Of a stretch of 64,000 bases of DNA, positions 1 to 10,267 are shown piece by piece. The stretch is from Mycobacterium helveticum (GTDB lineage Bacteria > Actinomycetota > Actinomycetes > Mycobacteriales > Mycobacteriaceae). The notes beneath the pieces were generated by a model, which ran no database searches, was not told the DNA's origin, and saw nothing but the letters and a program-made list of their open reading frames with translations. Within the stretch, counting starts at the first letter, position 1, and every line of letters begins with the position of its first letter. The stretch lies in the NCBI RefSeq assembly GCF_007714205.1, contig NZ_VMQU01000008.1, positions 20,399 to 84,398 of the forward strand, in the 5' to 3' direction. The translations under genes and the position numbers were made by a program.

Positions 1-70
1 CCGGCACATCGCCAACGCGGATTGCGGGCCAGGACACCGGCGAGCTGCCCGGTATCCTGGCCCCGTCCCA

Positions 71-1771
71 TTACGGGACGGTGATCAGCGGCGCGCCGAT
101 GGCCTCGGCCAGTGCCTGCGGGAAGTAGTTCAGCAGGCCGGGAACGATACCGCCGAAGGTGGTGCCGAGCGTGTCCCCAGGCCCCGGGAACGGGGAACCG
201 TCAAGCAGGATCGTGCCGGGGTTGAGCGGGCTGATGATCCCGCCGACGGGGATGATGGTCTGCGAGGGCAACCCAATGAGATCGAACGGCGGCAGGGCGA
301 CCGTCATCTGGCCGTTGAGGAAACCGTTGGCGACGACGGCCGGGGCGTCGAGGACCGCGGCGATGGCACCCGAGACGTTCCCCGTCTGCACGGCACCCAG
401 GAACGCGCCCACGCTCGATTGCATCGCGTTCCACGTGGTCAGCGGCGCGCCCACCAGGTCGAACGCGAGCGTTGCCAGCGGGGGAACGTTGAGGGTGAGT
501 GTGGTGGCGCCCAGTTGTGCCGTCACCGCCGCGTTCGTGAACGTCGTGAGCAGGTTGGTGAAGTTCTGCGCGATCTGGGTGGGGATGGACGGGGGCAGGA
601 AGTTGACGAAGTTCTGCGCCATCTCGCCGGGGATGTTCAGGATCGGCAGCAGATCTCCCAACGTGCCCGTCGGGTTGACCGTGATAATTCCGGTTGTGAG
701 GTTGGCCTGGGCGCTGAGGCCGGTCACGAACAGGTTCTGGAAGCCCTGCTGGACGGCGTTGAGCGCCCCAGTCACGTTGCCCGCCAGCAGATCCTGGAAA
801 CCGGTCTGCAAAGCCGATGGCAACGCCGCCAACTCGGTGAGGAAGTCCTGCCCTGCGCTCTGCAGGCCGGTGACGACCGTCTGGACGTAGCCGATTTGCT
901 GGTTGATGAACTCCTGCACGTACGGCGCCGGGTTGAAGGCCAGCAGGCCCTGGATGCCCGCCTGGATGGTCGCCGGCAGGTTGGCCAACTCGGTGGGCAG
1001 GTTGACGAGACCGGTCCCGATCGCCGTGGCGATTGTCTGCGCATAACCGACCTGGTTGTGCACGAGCTGATTGAGGAACGGGAACGGGTTGTTGATCGTC
1101 GTGGTGGCGATGGTTTGCAGATTGCCGAGGGTATTGGAGACTAGCGTGTCATACGGGCCCGCGATCTGGTTGGCGAAGACGTTCGCGCTGGTGATCAGCC
1201 CGGGCACGCCGCCGGTGGCGAGGGCCTGGAACTGGTTCCCGAAACCGGTGACGGCCTGCGAAATCCCTTGCGCGCCGGCCTGCATCGCGCCCGTCACGGA
1301 CGCGGGCGCGCCGAGGATGGCCGACGAGACCGCGTTGACGTCGGCCTGCACCGCCGTCACGGCGCCGTTCAGGCCGGCGCCGACCGAGGCACCGAATTGG
1401 CCGGCGGCGGCCTCCGCACCGCCGAGGTACCCGCCCAGAGTCCCGCCGATGTTGCCGACAATCCCCCCGTTGACCAGGGTCTGCCCGGCATTGGCCGCCT
1501 CGGCCGCCGCGTAGGCACCGGCACCGGTGTTCATCAACTCGACGAACTGTGCGTGGAACATCTGCGCCGAGGCGTTCAGCGCTTGAAACTCCTGACCGAC
1601 GTTGCCGAACAGCGTCGCGACCGCGATCGACACCTCGTCCTGCGCCGCGCTGGCAATCCCCGTGGTCGGAAACGCCGCGGTCGACGCGGCCTCCGCCAGC
1701 GACGAACGAATACCCGCCAAATCCGTGGCAGCGCTCTCCACCAGACTCGGTGCCGCGATCACAAATGACAT
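71..1771 (-). CDS. PE family protein with long non-PGRS C-terminal region
   Basis: This is a 566-aa protein with a canonical N-terminal PE domain (about residues 1-95, starting MSFVIAAPSLVESAATDLAG). The YxxxE-type secretion motif YAAAE at residues 87-91 is the signal used by ESX type VII substrates. The remainder lacks the GGA/GGN repeats of PE_PGRS proteins. It is a hydrophobic, Ala/Gln/Asn-rich region containing two similar blocks of about 48 residues (roughly 233-280 and 284-332). A strong AAGGAG ribosome site lies just upstream of the ATG. The position next to pheT matches PE_PGRS30 (Rv1651c) in M. tuberculosis, but the C-terminus is different. An export or cell-surface role is inferred from the PE domain; the function is unknown. 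Confidence 0.93.
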   Translation of the reverse strand: MSFVIAAPSLVESAATDLAGIRSSLAEAASTAAFPTTGIASAAQDEVSIAVATLFGNVGQEFQALNASAQMFHAQFVELMNTGAGAYAAAEAANAGQTLVNGGIVGNIGGTLGGYLGGAEAAAGQFGASVGAGLNGAVTAVQADVNAVSSAILGAPASVTGAMQAGAQGISQAVTGFGNQFQALATGGVPGLITSANVFANQIAGPYDTLVSNTLGNLQTIATTTINNPFPFLNQLVHNQVGYAQTIATAIGTGLVNLPTELANLPATIQAGIQGLLAFNPAPYVQEFINQQIGYVQTVVTGLQSAGQDFLTELAALPSALQTGFQDLLAGNVTGALNAVQQGFQNLFVTGLSAQANLTTGIITVNPTGTLGDLLPILNIPGEMAQNFVNFLPPSIPTQIAQNFTNLLTTFTNAAVTAQLGATTLTLNVPPLATLAFDLVGAPLTTWNAMQSSVGAFLGAVQTGNVSGAIAAVLDAPAVVANGFLNGQMTVALPPFDLIGLPSQTIIPVGGIISPLNPGTILLDGSPFPGPGDTLGTTFGGIVPGLLNYFPQALAEAIGAPLITVP

Positions 1772-2174
1772 GTCAATCTCCTTGACTCAGTACCCAATGA
1801 CCAGCGGTCACCCGCTGTTACGTGGTTGTGCGTGGCTTCAACAAGCTCCCGGTTGGGCGCAAGCGCTAATATGCCGAAATTATTTCGGATCACTCCGAAA
1901 AGCGCCTGCTGACAGCATGATTCAACACCCAATCCCTAGCCGGAACCTTTACGATCATCCCGGACGCGAGGGTTCACCACGACAACAGTGCCCCAGGTCA
2001 GCCGGACGAGCACTGATATTACCCACAAGTAGATTACTTGCAAGTAGTGTCCGCAATTTTCTCGGGATCGGACCGAAGAGGCCCCGCCTCGCGGTGCCCG
2101 AAGTCCCCGGTCCGCAGAACCACGGCGGCGCGATGACGGGGCCGCGGGACCTACGGCGGCGGCGAGGACCGGAC
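1772..2174. other. Intergenic region upstream of the PE gene with two palindromes
   Basis: About 400 bases without a gene, noticeably AT-richer than the flanks. It includes the upstream region of the PE gene. Two short palindromes are present: CCGAAAT-T-ATTTCGG at 1874-1888 and CAAGTA-GAT-TACTTG at 2026-2040, the latter followed directly by another CAAGTAG. These look like possible regulator-binding sites, but no regulator is assigned. No convincing ORF or RNA gene is visible. Confidence 0.5.
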
Positions 2175-4669
2175 TCAGGCGCGCAGTTCGGCGCCGACGC
2201 GTTCGGCGGCACACCGCACCGCGGCGTCGCGGGCGGCGCTGGCGTCATCCTCGGTGAGCGTGCGGTCCGGTGCCCGGAAGCGCAGTGCGAACGTCAGCGA
2301 CTTGCGGTCCTCGCCGATCTGCGGACCCGTGAAGACGTCGAACAGCGCGATGTCCTCGAGCAGTTCGCCGGCGCCTTCACGCACGGCGTCGGCGACCGCC
2401 GCCGCCGGCACCCGGGCCGGCACGACCAGGCTGACGTCCTGGAACACCGCCGGGAACGGCGAGACCCGCGGCGCGGGGAACGCGGCGACGATCGGAATCG
2501 CGTCCAGGTTGAGCTCCATCGCGCACGTGCCCTTGGGCAGGTCCGCCCGCTCGACCACGGCGGGATGCAACTGGCCCGCGTGACCGACGACGGTGCCACC
2601 GACGAGCACCTCGGCGCACCGGCCCGGATGCCACGGCAGCCGTTGGGCCGCCCGCAGCGTCACCTCGATGCCGCCGGCGCGCGCCACGATGCGGACCGCC
2701 TCGAACGCGTCGGCCGCCTCGACCCGCCGGCCCGGCCCCCACGGGCCCCGCGGTTCCCGCAGGCCCGTCAGCACCGCCGCGACATGCTGGGGCTGGCGCG
2801 GCAGCGACGCGTCCAGCATGGCGATCTCGGTGTCGGTCGGGCGCCGGTGCACGGGGATGGGCTCGATGGCCCGCGTCTGTTCGGTGGGCTGGACCACCTG
2901 GGCGAGGGCGAACAACGCGGTGTCGACAAGACCGCGGGATACGTTGCGCCCCAAAGCTTCCAGCAGTGCGGGCAGCAAGGTGGTCGCCAGGTGCGGACGG
3001 TCGGCTTCCAGCGGGTTGAGCACGTGCGTGGTGGCGCGCCGGGGGTCGTCGTCGGGCAGTCCCCACAGCTCAAAGACGCCGGCCGGCAAAAACGGCGTCG
3101 GCAGGATCTCGACGAAGCCGGACTGGGCCAGCGACTTTCCGATCGCACGGCGACGCCGCTGCGCCGCGGTGAGCCCCCGGCCCGCGGGCGCCGACGGCAG
3201 CACCGACGGAATGACCTCGAGCCCCTCCAGCCGCAGCACCTCCTCGACGAGGTCGGCGGGCTGCACCAGGTCCGGCCGCCAGCTCGGCGGCGTCACGGTC
3301 AGCGCGCCGTCCGCTGCTCCGTCCGGGGTCACCGCGGCCCCGACCTGCGTCAGCCGACGGGCCGTCGTCCCCGGGGCGTACGCGACACCGGCAAAACGGT
3401 CCGGCAGGTCGGCGCCGATCCGGATCGGCGGTGGTGACCAGCGATCACGCGGCGGATCGCCACGCCAGTCGGTCAGGGCGTCGGACACCGCGCCCCCGGC
3501 GATGTCGGTGAGCAGCGTCGCGCAGCGGTCCAGCGCGGCCACCGAGACCGCCGGGTCCACCCCGCGCTCGTACCGCCGCGCGGCCTCGCTGGGCAGGTGC
3601 AGCCGGCGCTGGGTCCGCGAGATCGCGGCGGGGTCCCACACCGCCGCCTCCAGCAGCACGTCGGTGGAGTCGGCGCGCACCTCGGTGCTCGCCGCGCCCA
3701 TCACGCCGCCGATGGCCGCCGTCGCCGCGTCGTCGACGATCAGGACGTCGGCCGCATCCAGCCGCCGCTCGACGTCGTCGAGGGTGACGACGGTCTCGCC
3801 GGGCCGGGCGAAGCGCACCCCGAGTCCCCCGGTGATGCGGTTGCGGTCGTGGGCGTGCATCGGGTGGCCCAGTTCCAGCATCACGTAGTTGGTGACGTCC
3901 ACCGCCGGGGATGTCGCGCGGATGCCGCACAGCAGCAGCCGCCGTTGCAGCCACCACGGCGACACCGCGGCCGGGTCGATCCCGGTGACCGGGCGCAGCG
4001 CGAACCGCCGCACGCCGGTGCCGGCCTGCACCGTCAGCGGCCAGGCCTCCCCCGCCACCGGCAACGGCTTGACGTCCGCGGGGTCGACGAACGTCAGGTC
4101 GTAGGCGCACGCGATCTCACGGGCCAGGCCGCGCACCGACATGCAGTAGCCCCGGTCGGGCGTGATGGCCAGGTGGAAGACCACGTCGTCGAGACCCAGC
4201 ACCGCCGCGCCGCCGGCCCCCGGTTCGGCCGTGCCCGGCGGCAGCACCAGGATCCCGGAATGGTCGGTGCCCAGCCCGAGTTCGGTCGCCGAGCAGATCA
4301 TCCCCTCGGAGCTGCGGCCGTAGGTCTTGCGGGCCGCGATGGCGAAGCCGCCCGGCAGCGTGGCGCCGGGCAGCGCCACCACGACGAGATCACCTACGGC
4401 GAAGTTCGTTGCCCCACAGACGATTTCACGCTGCCGTCCCTCGCCGACGTCCACCAGGCACGCCCGGATCGGCTTTTTGAAGCCGCTGAGCTCCTCGATC
4501 GCGGCGACCCGCCCCACGGTCAGCGGGCCGTCGACCGGACCGAGGGGCGCCACCTGTTCGACCTCGTGGCCGATGCGCACCAGCGTCTGCTCGAGCTCGT
4601 GGGGGGCGACGTCCCAGCCCGGGGCACCGGCCTGCAGCACCTCGCGCAGCCAACTGTAGGGAAGCCGCA

Positions 4670-4670
<1 letters not shown>
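2175..4670 (-). CDS. pheT: Phenylalanine-tRNA ligase beta subunit
   Basis: 831 aa. PheT is the beta subunit of the cytoplasmic alpha2-beta2 phenylalanyl-tRNA synthetase. The start [12 protein letters not shown] at 4670 is chosen because the family begins there and its ATG overlaps the pheS stop as ATGA; the frame stays open upstream but only with non-conserved sequence. The order of domains follows the family: an EMAP/OB tRNA-binding domain near residues 45-150 ([12 protein letters not shown]), the B3/B4 editing region, B5, a catalytic-like core ([11 protein letters not shown]), and the C-terminal ferredoxin-fold anticodon-binding domain ([13 protein letters not shown]). Translation is probably coupled to pheS. 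Confidence 0.97.
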
Positions 4671-5872
<1,202 letters not shown>

Positions 5873-6682
5873 CTATCCGGACGCGACCGGCCGCGCGACG
5901 TCCGGCGCCGGAACCAGCACCGCCCTGCGCGCCGTGACCATCTGGTCGATCTTGTAGGCCAGCACCGCGCCCAGGGCACCGAAAACCGGCGCCGCGGCCA
6001 TCGTCGCCCAGTGATGGGCCAGCAGCAGGAACCCGAAGCCCGACGACGCGACCAGCATCATGCTGCGCGCCGGGGTCCAGTAGATCGGCTGGCGGAACCG
6101 GGACGACACCAGCACGCCCAGGACGACGGCGACGGTGTGACCGGCATCGGTGAAATCGCCACCGACGATCGCCGAGGCGATGGCCGCGGCCACCCACCAG
6201 CCGACCCACGCCATCCGCCAGCGCCGGGGAATCACCGCGGTCATCGCCCCGAGGACGGCAAGGGCGCCGTAGCTCATGCCGACGTCACTGGCCCGGGTGA
6301 CCGACAACGGCAGCCAGCGCAACTCGACGGCCGCGGCCAGCGCGGCGGCAACCAGCAGCGTCGCCCCGATATGGCCGACGACGAACGCCACGAAAAGCCG
6401 GATGGTGCGCAGGTGCAGCTCGGCGAGGACGAGCATGCACGTCAGAAACGGCAGCCAGAAGTACAGCGGACCGGCATCGACGACCAGGGCGCTACCCAGC
6501 AGGGTGCCCAGGTGCCCACGGGCCAGATTGTGCAGGTTGGTGCTGGCGTGCTGAATGATCACCGCGCGCGCCTGGGGACCCAGGACGATCAGCGCGGAAC
6601 TGACGGCCAGCAGCACGGCCACGTAGCCGACGGTGAACCGGACCCGGCCGAGCCGGGACAAGATGCCGTAGATCATCGACAC
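5873..6682 (-). CDS. Rhomboid-like multispanning membrane protein (Rv1648 type)
   Basis: 269 aa, about six or seven hydrophobic segments. The sequence has the layout of the rhomboid fold: HNLARGHLGTLLGSALV near residues 51-67, VGHIGATLLVA near 102-112, GMSYGA with Ser137 where rhomboids carry GxSG, and His182 in DAGHTVAVVLG. The candidate Ser/His dyad is therefore present, but the serine motif is GMSYG rather than GxSG, so proteolytic activity is uncertain. It begins 3 nt after the adenylate cyclase stop codon, so the two are probably cotranscribed. The position corresponds to Rv1648, between pheS and the cyclase. Confidence 0.8.
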   Translation of the reverse strand: MSMIYGILSRLGRVRFTVGYVAVLLAVSSALIVLGPQARAVIIQHASTNLHNLARGHLGTLLGSALVVDAGPLYFWLPFLTCMLVLAELHLRTIRLFVAFVVGHIGATLLVAAALAAAVELRWLPLSVTRASDVGMSYGALAVLGAMTAVIPRRWRMAWVGWWVAAAIASAIVGGDFTDAGHTVAVVLGVLVSSRFRQPIYWTPARSMMLVASSGFGFLLLAHHWATMAAAPVFGALGAVLAYKIDQMVTARRAVLVPAPDVARPVASG

Positions 6683-6685
6683 CCA

Positions 6686-7615
6686 CTATGCCTGTGATTC
6701 GGCTTGGTCGCTGTCATCGGAAACTGCCAACTCCCTGCGGGCTTTGAGGCGATAGATCGCCAAGTCTGCGGGCAGCCCGGCGGGCTGGGCCGCAAACATG
6801 GGTTTACGTGCGCGTTTTGCGAAGATGCCCAAGGCGTCGAGTTCGGTCTGGGGTATGAGGTCCAACGTCGAACCGGACACCATGATTCCACCTTTGGTGG
6901 CCCGTTCCATCACACGGGCCGCGATGTTGACGTCGACGCCGAGCCAGTCCGAGGCCATCCGCGTCGGGCGTCCGGTGTGGATGCCCACCCTCATTCGCGG
7001 GGTGTGGCCGGCCACCTCGACCGATCGCAGCGCCTTGTCGGCTGCCAGCGCGGCCCGCACGGCGACCGTCGGGTCGCCGAACACCGCCATCAGCCCGTCG
7101 CCCAACCGTTTGACGATGTGCCCGCCGGCGTCCAGCAGTGGCGGCTCGATGGCCTGCGCGACCTGCCGCAACAACGTCAGGGCCGCGTCGTCACCGACCT
7201 GCAACGACCAGGACGAGAACCCGACCAGGTCCGTGAAGACCAGCGTCACCTCCGGGTTGGCCGGACGCCGGGAGACCGCCTCGGTCAGCGCCTGCCACAG
7301 CTGCAGCACACCCAGGCTGACCTCGCGCGACGCGGCACCACGATCGCCCAGCAGCCGGTCGGCGGCGCGTGCCGCGGCACGGGGTCCGCCGTCGCCCGCG
7401 GTGGACAGCGGATCGCCGAACTCGGGATCACCCGGCAGCATCCGGCGGGCCCGCCGGATCAGGCCGACCACCCCGGGGTTGTGGTTGGTGGTGTGCCACC
7501 ACTGGGTGGCGTTCTGTATCGACACCGGAGGGAGCCGCCGAAGAGTCGAGGGCGCCGCGGTTGCCACCGGTTCTTCGACTTCGCCCGTGTCCGGATCGGG
7601 GGGCGCGACTTCCAC
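6686..7615 (-). CDS. Class III adenylate/guanylate cyclase (Rv1647 type)
   Basis: 309 aa, soluble. The C-terminal two thirds is a class III nucleotide cyclase homology domain: TLVFTDLVGFSSWS carries the first metal-binding Asp, KRLGDGLMAVF the second, and GVDVNIAARVME is the transition-state block. The N-terminal part (about 1-110) resembles the regulatory region of mycobacterial Rv1647-like cyclases rather than a membrane domain. The predicted reaction is ATP to cAMP plus pyrophosphate. The H37Rv genes between Rv1647 and tsnR (Rv1645c and the PE gene Rv1646) are missing here. Confidence 0.9.
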   Translation of the reverse strand: MEVAPPDPDTGEVEEPVATAAPSTLRRLPPVSIQNATQWWHTTNHNPGVVGLIRRARRMLPGDPEFGDPLSTAGDGGPRAAARAADRLLGDRGAASREVSLGVLQLWQALTEAVSRRPANPEVTLVFTDLVGFSSWSLQVGDDAALTLLRQVAQAIEPPLLDAGGHIVKRLGDGLMAVFGDPTVAVRAALAADKALRSVEVAGHTPRMRVGIHTGRPTRMASDWLGVDVNIAARVMERATKGGIMVSGSTLDLIPQTELDALGIFAKRARKPMFAAQPAGLPADLAIYRLKARRELAVSDDSDQAESQA

Positions 7616-7732
7616 TCATCCCACGTTAGGTGCTTCTCGCGGAGGCAGGCAACGACACGCGCCCCATGTGTCGCACGTCGCAACGAAAGGGCCGCTCAGG
7701 CCGTGATCGGCCGGGCGGGGGCCGGTAGCCCC

Positions 7733-8530
7733 CTACGGGCAGGCCGGCGTCAGCAGACCCAGGGCCCGCGCGCTCTGGTAGAGGCAGATCGCCGCGGCGG
7801 CGGCGATGTTGAGGCTCTCGGCGCCGCCCGCCATCGGGATGCACACCCGGTGGTCCGCGGCCGCGGCGAACTCGGCCGGCAGGCCGTGGGATTCCGGCCC
7901 GAACAGCCACGCCGTCGGCGCGCTGAGCAACCGGTCGGTGTCGTCCAGACGCGTCTCACCGTCCAGCGCGGTGGCCAGCACCTGCAGGCCGGCGCCGCGC
8001 AGCGCCGCGAGGGCGTCGTGCCCGTCGGGCGCGACGACGACCGGCACCGAGAACATGCTGCCGGCCGACGCCCGCAGGCATTTGCCGTTGTACGGGTCGA
8101 CGCCGTGGCCGACGAAAAGCACCGCCCCCGCGCCCATGGCGTCGGCGATGCGGATCAGCGTGCCCGCGTTGCCCGGCTCGCCGATCTCGACGGCCACCGC
8201 GACCAGCCGGGGCCGCCCGGCCAGCACCTCCTCGAGCCGGGTTCCCGGCAGTTCGCACACCGCGACCAGGCCCGCCGGCGTGACGGTCTCGGAGAGCGCC
8301 TTGGCGGCCCGCTCGGTCACGAGGTGGACCGGGCATTCCAGCGCGCCCACCAGCGCGGCGTGCCGCTGCGCCGCCGGTTCGGTGGCGAAGACCTCGCGGA
8401 CCAGCCCGCTCAGGCCGGCGGCCTCGACCAGGTTGGGGCCTTCGGCCAGGAATCGCGCCGCACGCCGGCGCCCGACGTGGCGATGCAGTTTGACCGCCGC
8501 GACCACCCGGGCCGAGCGCTCGGTCAGCAC
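7733..8530 (-). CDS. tsnR: SPOUT-family rRNA 2'-O-methyltransferase (TrmH/SpoU)
   Basis: 265 aa. There is an N-terminal substrate-binding L30e-like domain (about 1-95) followed by the SPOUT knotted methyltransferase domain with its three motifs: EIGEPGNAGTLIRIADAMGA, WLFGPESHGLP and VCIPMAGGAESLNIAAAAAICLY. Members of this family 2'-O-methylate ribose in 23S rRNA or tRNA using SAM; the exact target cannot be read from sequence. It follows rplT by 16 nt on the same strand, making it the last gene of the infC-rpmI-rplT-tsnR unit, as in M. tuberculosis (Rv1644). Confidence 0.92.
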   Translation of the reverse strand: MLTERSARVVAAVKLHRHVGRRRAARFLAEGPNLVEAAGLSGLVREVFATEPAAQRHAALVGALECPVHLVTERAAKALSETVTPAGLVAVCELPGTRLEEVLAGRPRLVAVAVEIGEPGNAGTLIRIADAMGAGAVLFVGHGVDPYNGKCLRASAGSMFSVPVVVAPDGHDALAALRGAGLQVLATALDGETRLDDTDRLLSAPTAWLFGPESHGLPAEFAAAADHRVCIPMAGGAESLNIAAAAAICLYQSARALGLLTPACP

Positions 8531-8546
8531 CGAAGGGCGCCCGGAC

Positions 8547-8936
8547 TCAGGCAGCCTCTCCCGACGGACGGTTGACGTCCTCGGGCAGCGCCGCGCGAGC
8601 CACCTCGACGAGCGCGCTGAACGCCGCCGGGTCGGTGACCGCGATGTCGGCGAGGTTCTTGCGGTCCACGTCGACGCCCGCGGCCTTGAGCCCTTGGATC
8701 AGCCGGTTGTAGGTGATGTCATTGGCGCGCGCGGCCGCGTTGATCCGCGAGATCCACAGCTTGCGGAACTCCCCCTTGCGCGCCCGGCGGTCGCGGTAGG
8801 CGTAGTTCAGTGAATGCAGCTGCTGTTCTTTGGCTTTGCGGTAAAGCCGGGAGCGCTGACCCCGATAGCCTTTCGAGGCCTTCAGGATGCTGCGCCGCTT
8901 CTTCTGGGCGTTGACCGCGCGCTTTACGCGTGCCAT
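8547..8936 (-). CDS. rplT: 50S ribosomal protein L20
   Basis: 129 aa. The basic N-terminus [20 protein letters not shown], then [20 protein letters not shown] and the globular [20 protein letters not shown] block, are diagnostic of L20, an early 50S assembly protein that binds 23S rRNA. The C-terminal tail beyond about residue 118 is acidic and specific to actinobacteria. It lies 79 nt after rpmI in the infC operon. In other bacteria L20 feeds back on this operon; no L20-mimic fold was worked out here. Confidence 0.98.
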   Translation of the reverse strand: MARVKRAVNAQKKRRSILKASKGYRGQRSRLYRKAKEQQLHSLNYAYRDRRARKGEFRKLWISRINAAARANDITYNRLIQGLKAAGVDVDRKNLADIAVTDPAAFSALVEVARAALPEDVNRPSGEAA

Positions 8937-9015
8937 GAGATGTTCCCACTCTCGTTCGGGTGTAACTGGTCAGGTGCCGGTGCCGGGTCGCTCGCGTCCC
9001 GGCCCGGCGCGTCGG

Positions 9016-9210
9016 TCAGCCGTTCAGCATCGATTTGACACGCTTGGTGTCGTTGGCTGAAACGGTCGTGCGGCCATCCAGCCGCCGAGTCCGTTTTGTC
9101 GACTTGTGCTCCAACAGGTGCCGGCGGTTGGCGCGCTGGCGGACGATCTTTCCGGTCGCGGTGCGCCGGAACCGCTTTGTCGCCCCGCTGTGGGTCTTGG
9201 CCTTGGGCAT
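9016..9210 (-). CDS. rpmI: 50S ribosomal protein L35
   Basis: 64 aa, full length for the family, very basic. [21 protein letters not shown] and the C-terminal [11 protein letters not shown] block are diagnostic of L35. It sits between infC and rplT in the classic infC-rpmI-rplT order, 39 nt after the infC stop codon. Confidence 0.98.
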   Translation of the reverse strand: MPKAKTHSGATKRFRRTATGKIVRQRANRRHLLEHKSTKRTRRLDGRTTVSANDTKRVKSMLNG

Positions 9211-9249
9211 GTCTCTTCCGTTCTGCTGGTCTGCTGTCCGGGTCTCAGG

Positions 9250-9858
<609 letters not shown>

Positions 9859-9944
9859 GGGGCCTCCCTGGGTGGGCGTTGTCGGGTAGTCACGACCAGC
9901 GCCCGGGCCGTCCGGATCCGCCAGGGGAGAACCACACCACCAGC

Positions 9945-9968
9945 AAAAAAGCCCTGCTCCAGCAGGGC
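9945..9968 (-). terminator. Intrinsic terminator / attenuator in the infC leader
   Basis: On the minus strand, a perfect 8-bp GC-rich stem (GCCCTGCT paired with AGCAGGGC, 9951-9968) is followed at once by six T residues (9945-9950). It lies about 90 nt upstream of the infC start and in the same orientation, so it would end transcription before infC. U-tract terminators are uncommon in mycobacteria. A location inside the leader suggests attenuation of the infC-rpmI-rplT operon; that role is inferred. Confidence 0.7.
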
Positions 9969-10137
9969 CCATGCCGACCGATCGCGGCGAGAACAGCCAA
10001 GCCGCCCGCGTCACCGCGGAACACGCACCGGAGGTGCCTGTGACCGGACCGCTGAGCCTCGTCAATTCTGCCGGCCAGCGGTGGGAGTGGGACTCCACTT
10101 AACTTTCCAGGCGTTCGCCAGGATGGTCGCAGAGGTG

Positions 10138-10143
10138 AGTTTA
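10138..10143 (-). promoter_or_regulatory. Possible -10 element for the infC operon
   Basis: TAAACT on the minus strand fits the mycobacterial TANNNT -10 consensus and lies upstream of the attenuator hairpin, giving a leader of roughly 270 nt. No good -35 hexamer is visible. This is weak evidence from a short motif. Confidence 0.3.
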
Positions 10144-10267
10144 GCAGCACCGGAGCCTTTCCCCGCACTTGCGCCTGTCGGTGGCCCGCACCCGCCGCCG
10201 AAGTCCGTGCGCCATGCCGGGCGCTTCGCAAGGCTTTTCCAGGATTGAGCGAATATCCTCGCGGTCT

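Noticed and set aside
9859..10098. In-frame extension of infC by 80 codons to an ATG at 10098
   Set aside because: The extra residues do not resemble IF-3, pass through the leader hairpin, and the ribosome site sits immediately before the ATC codon instead.
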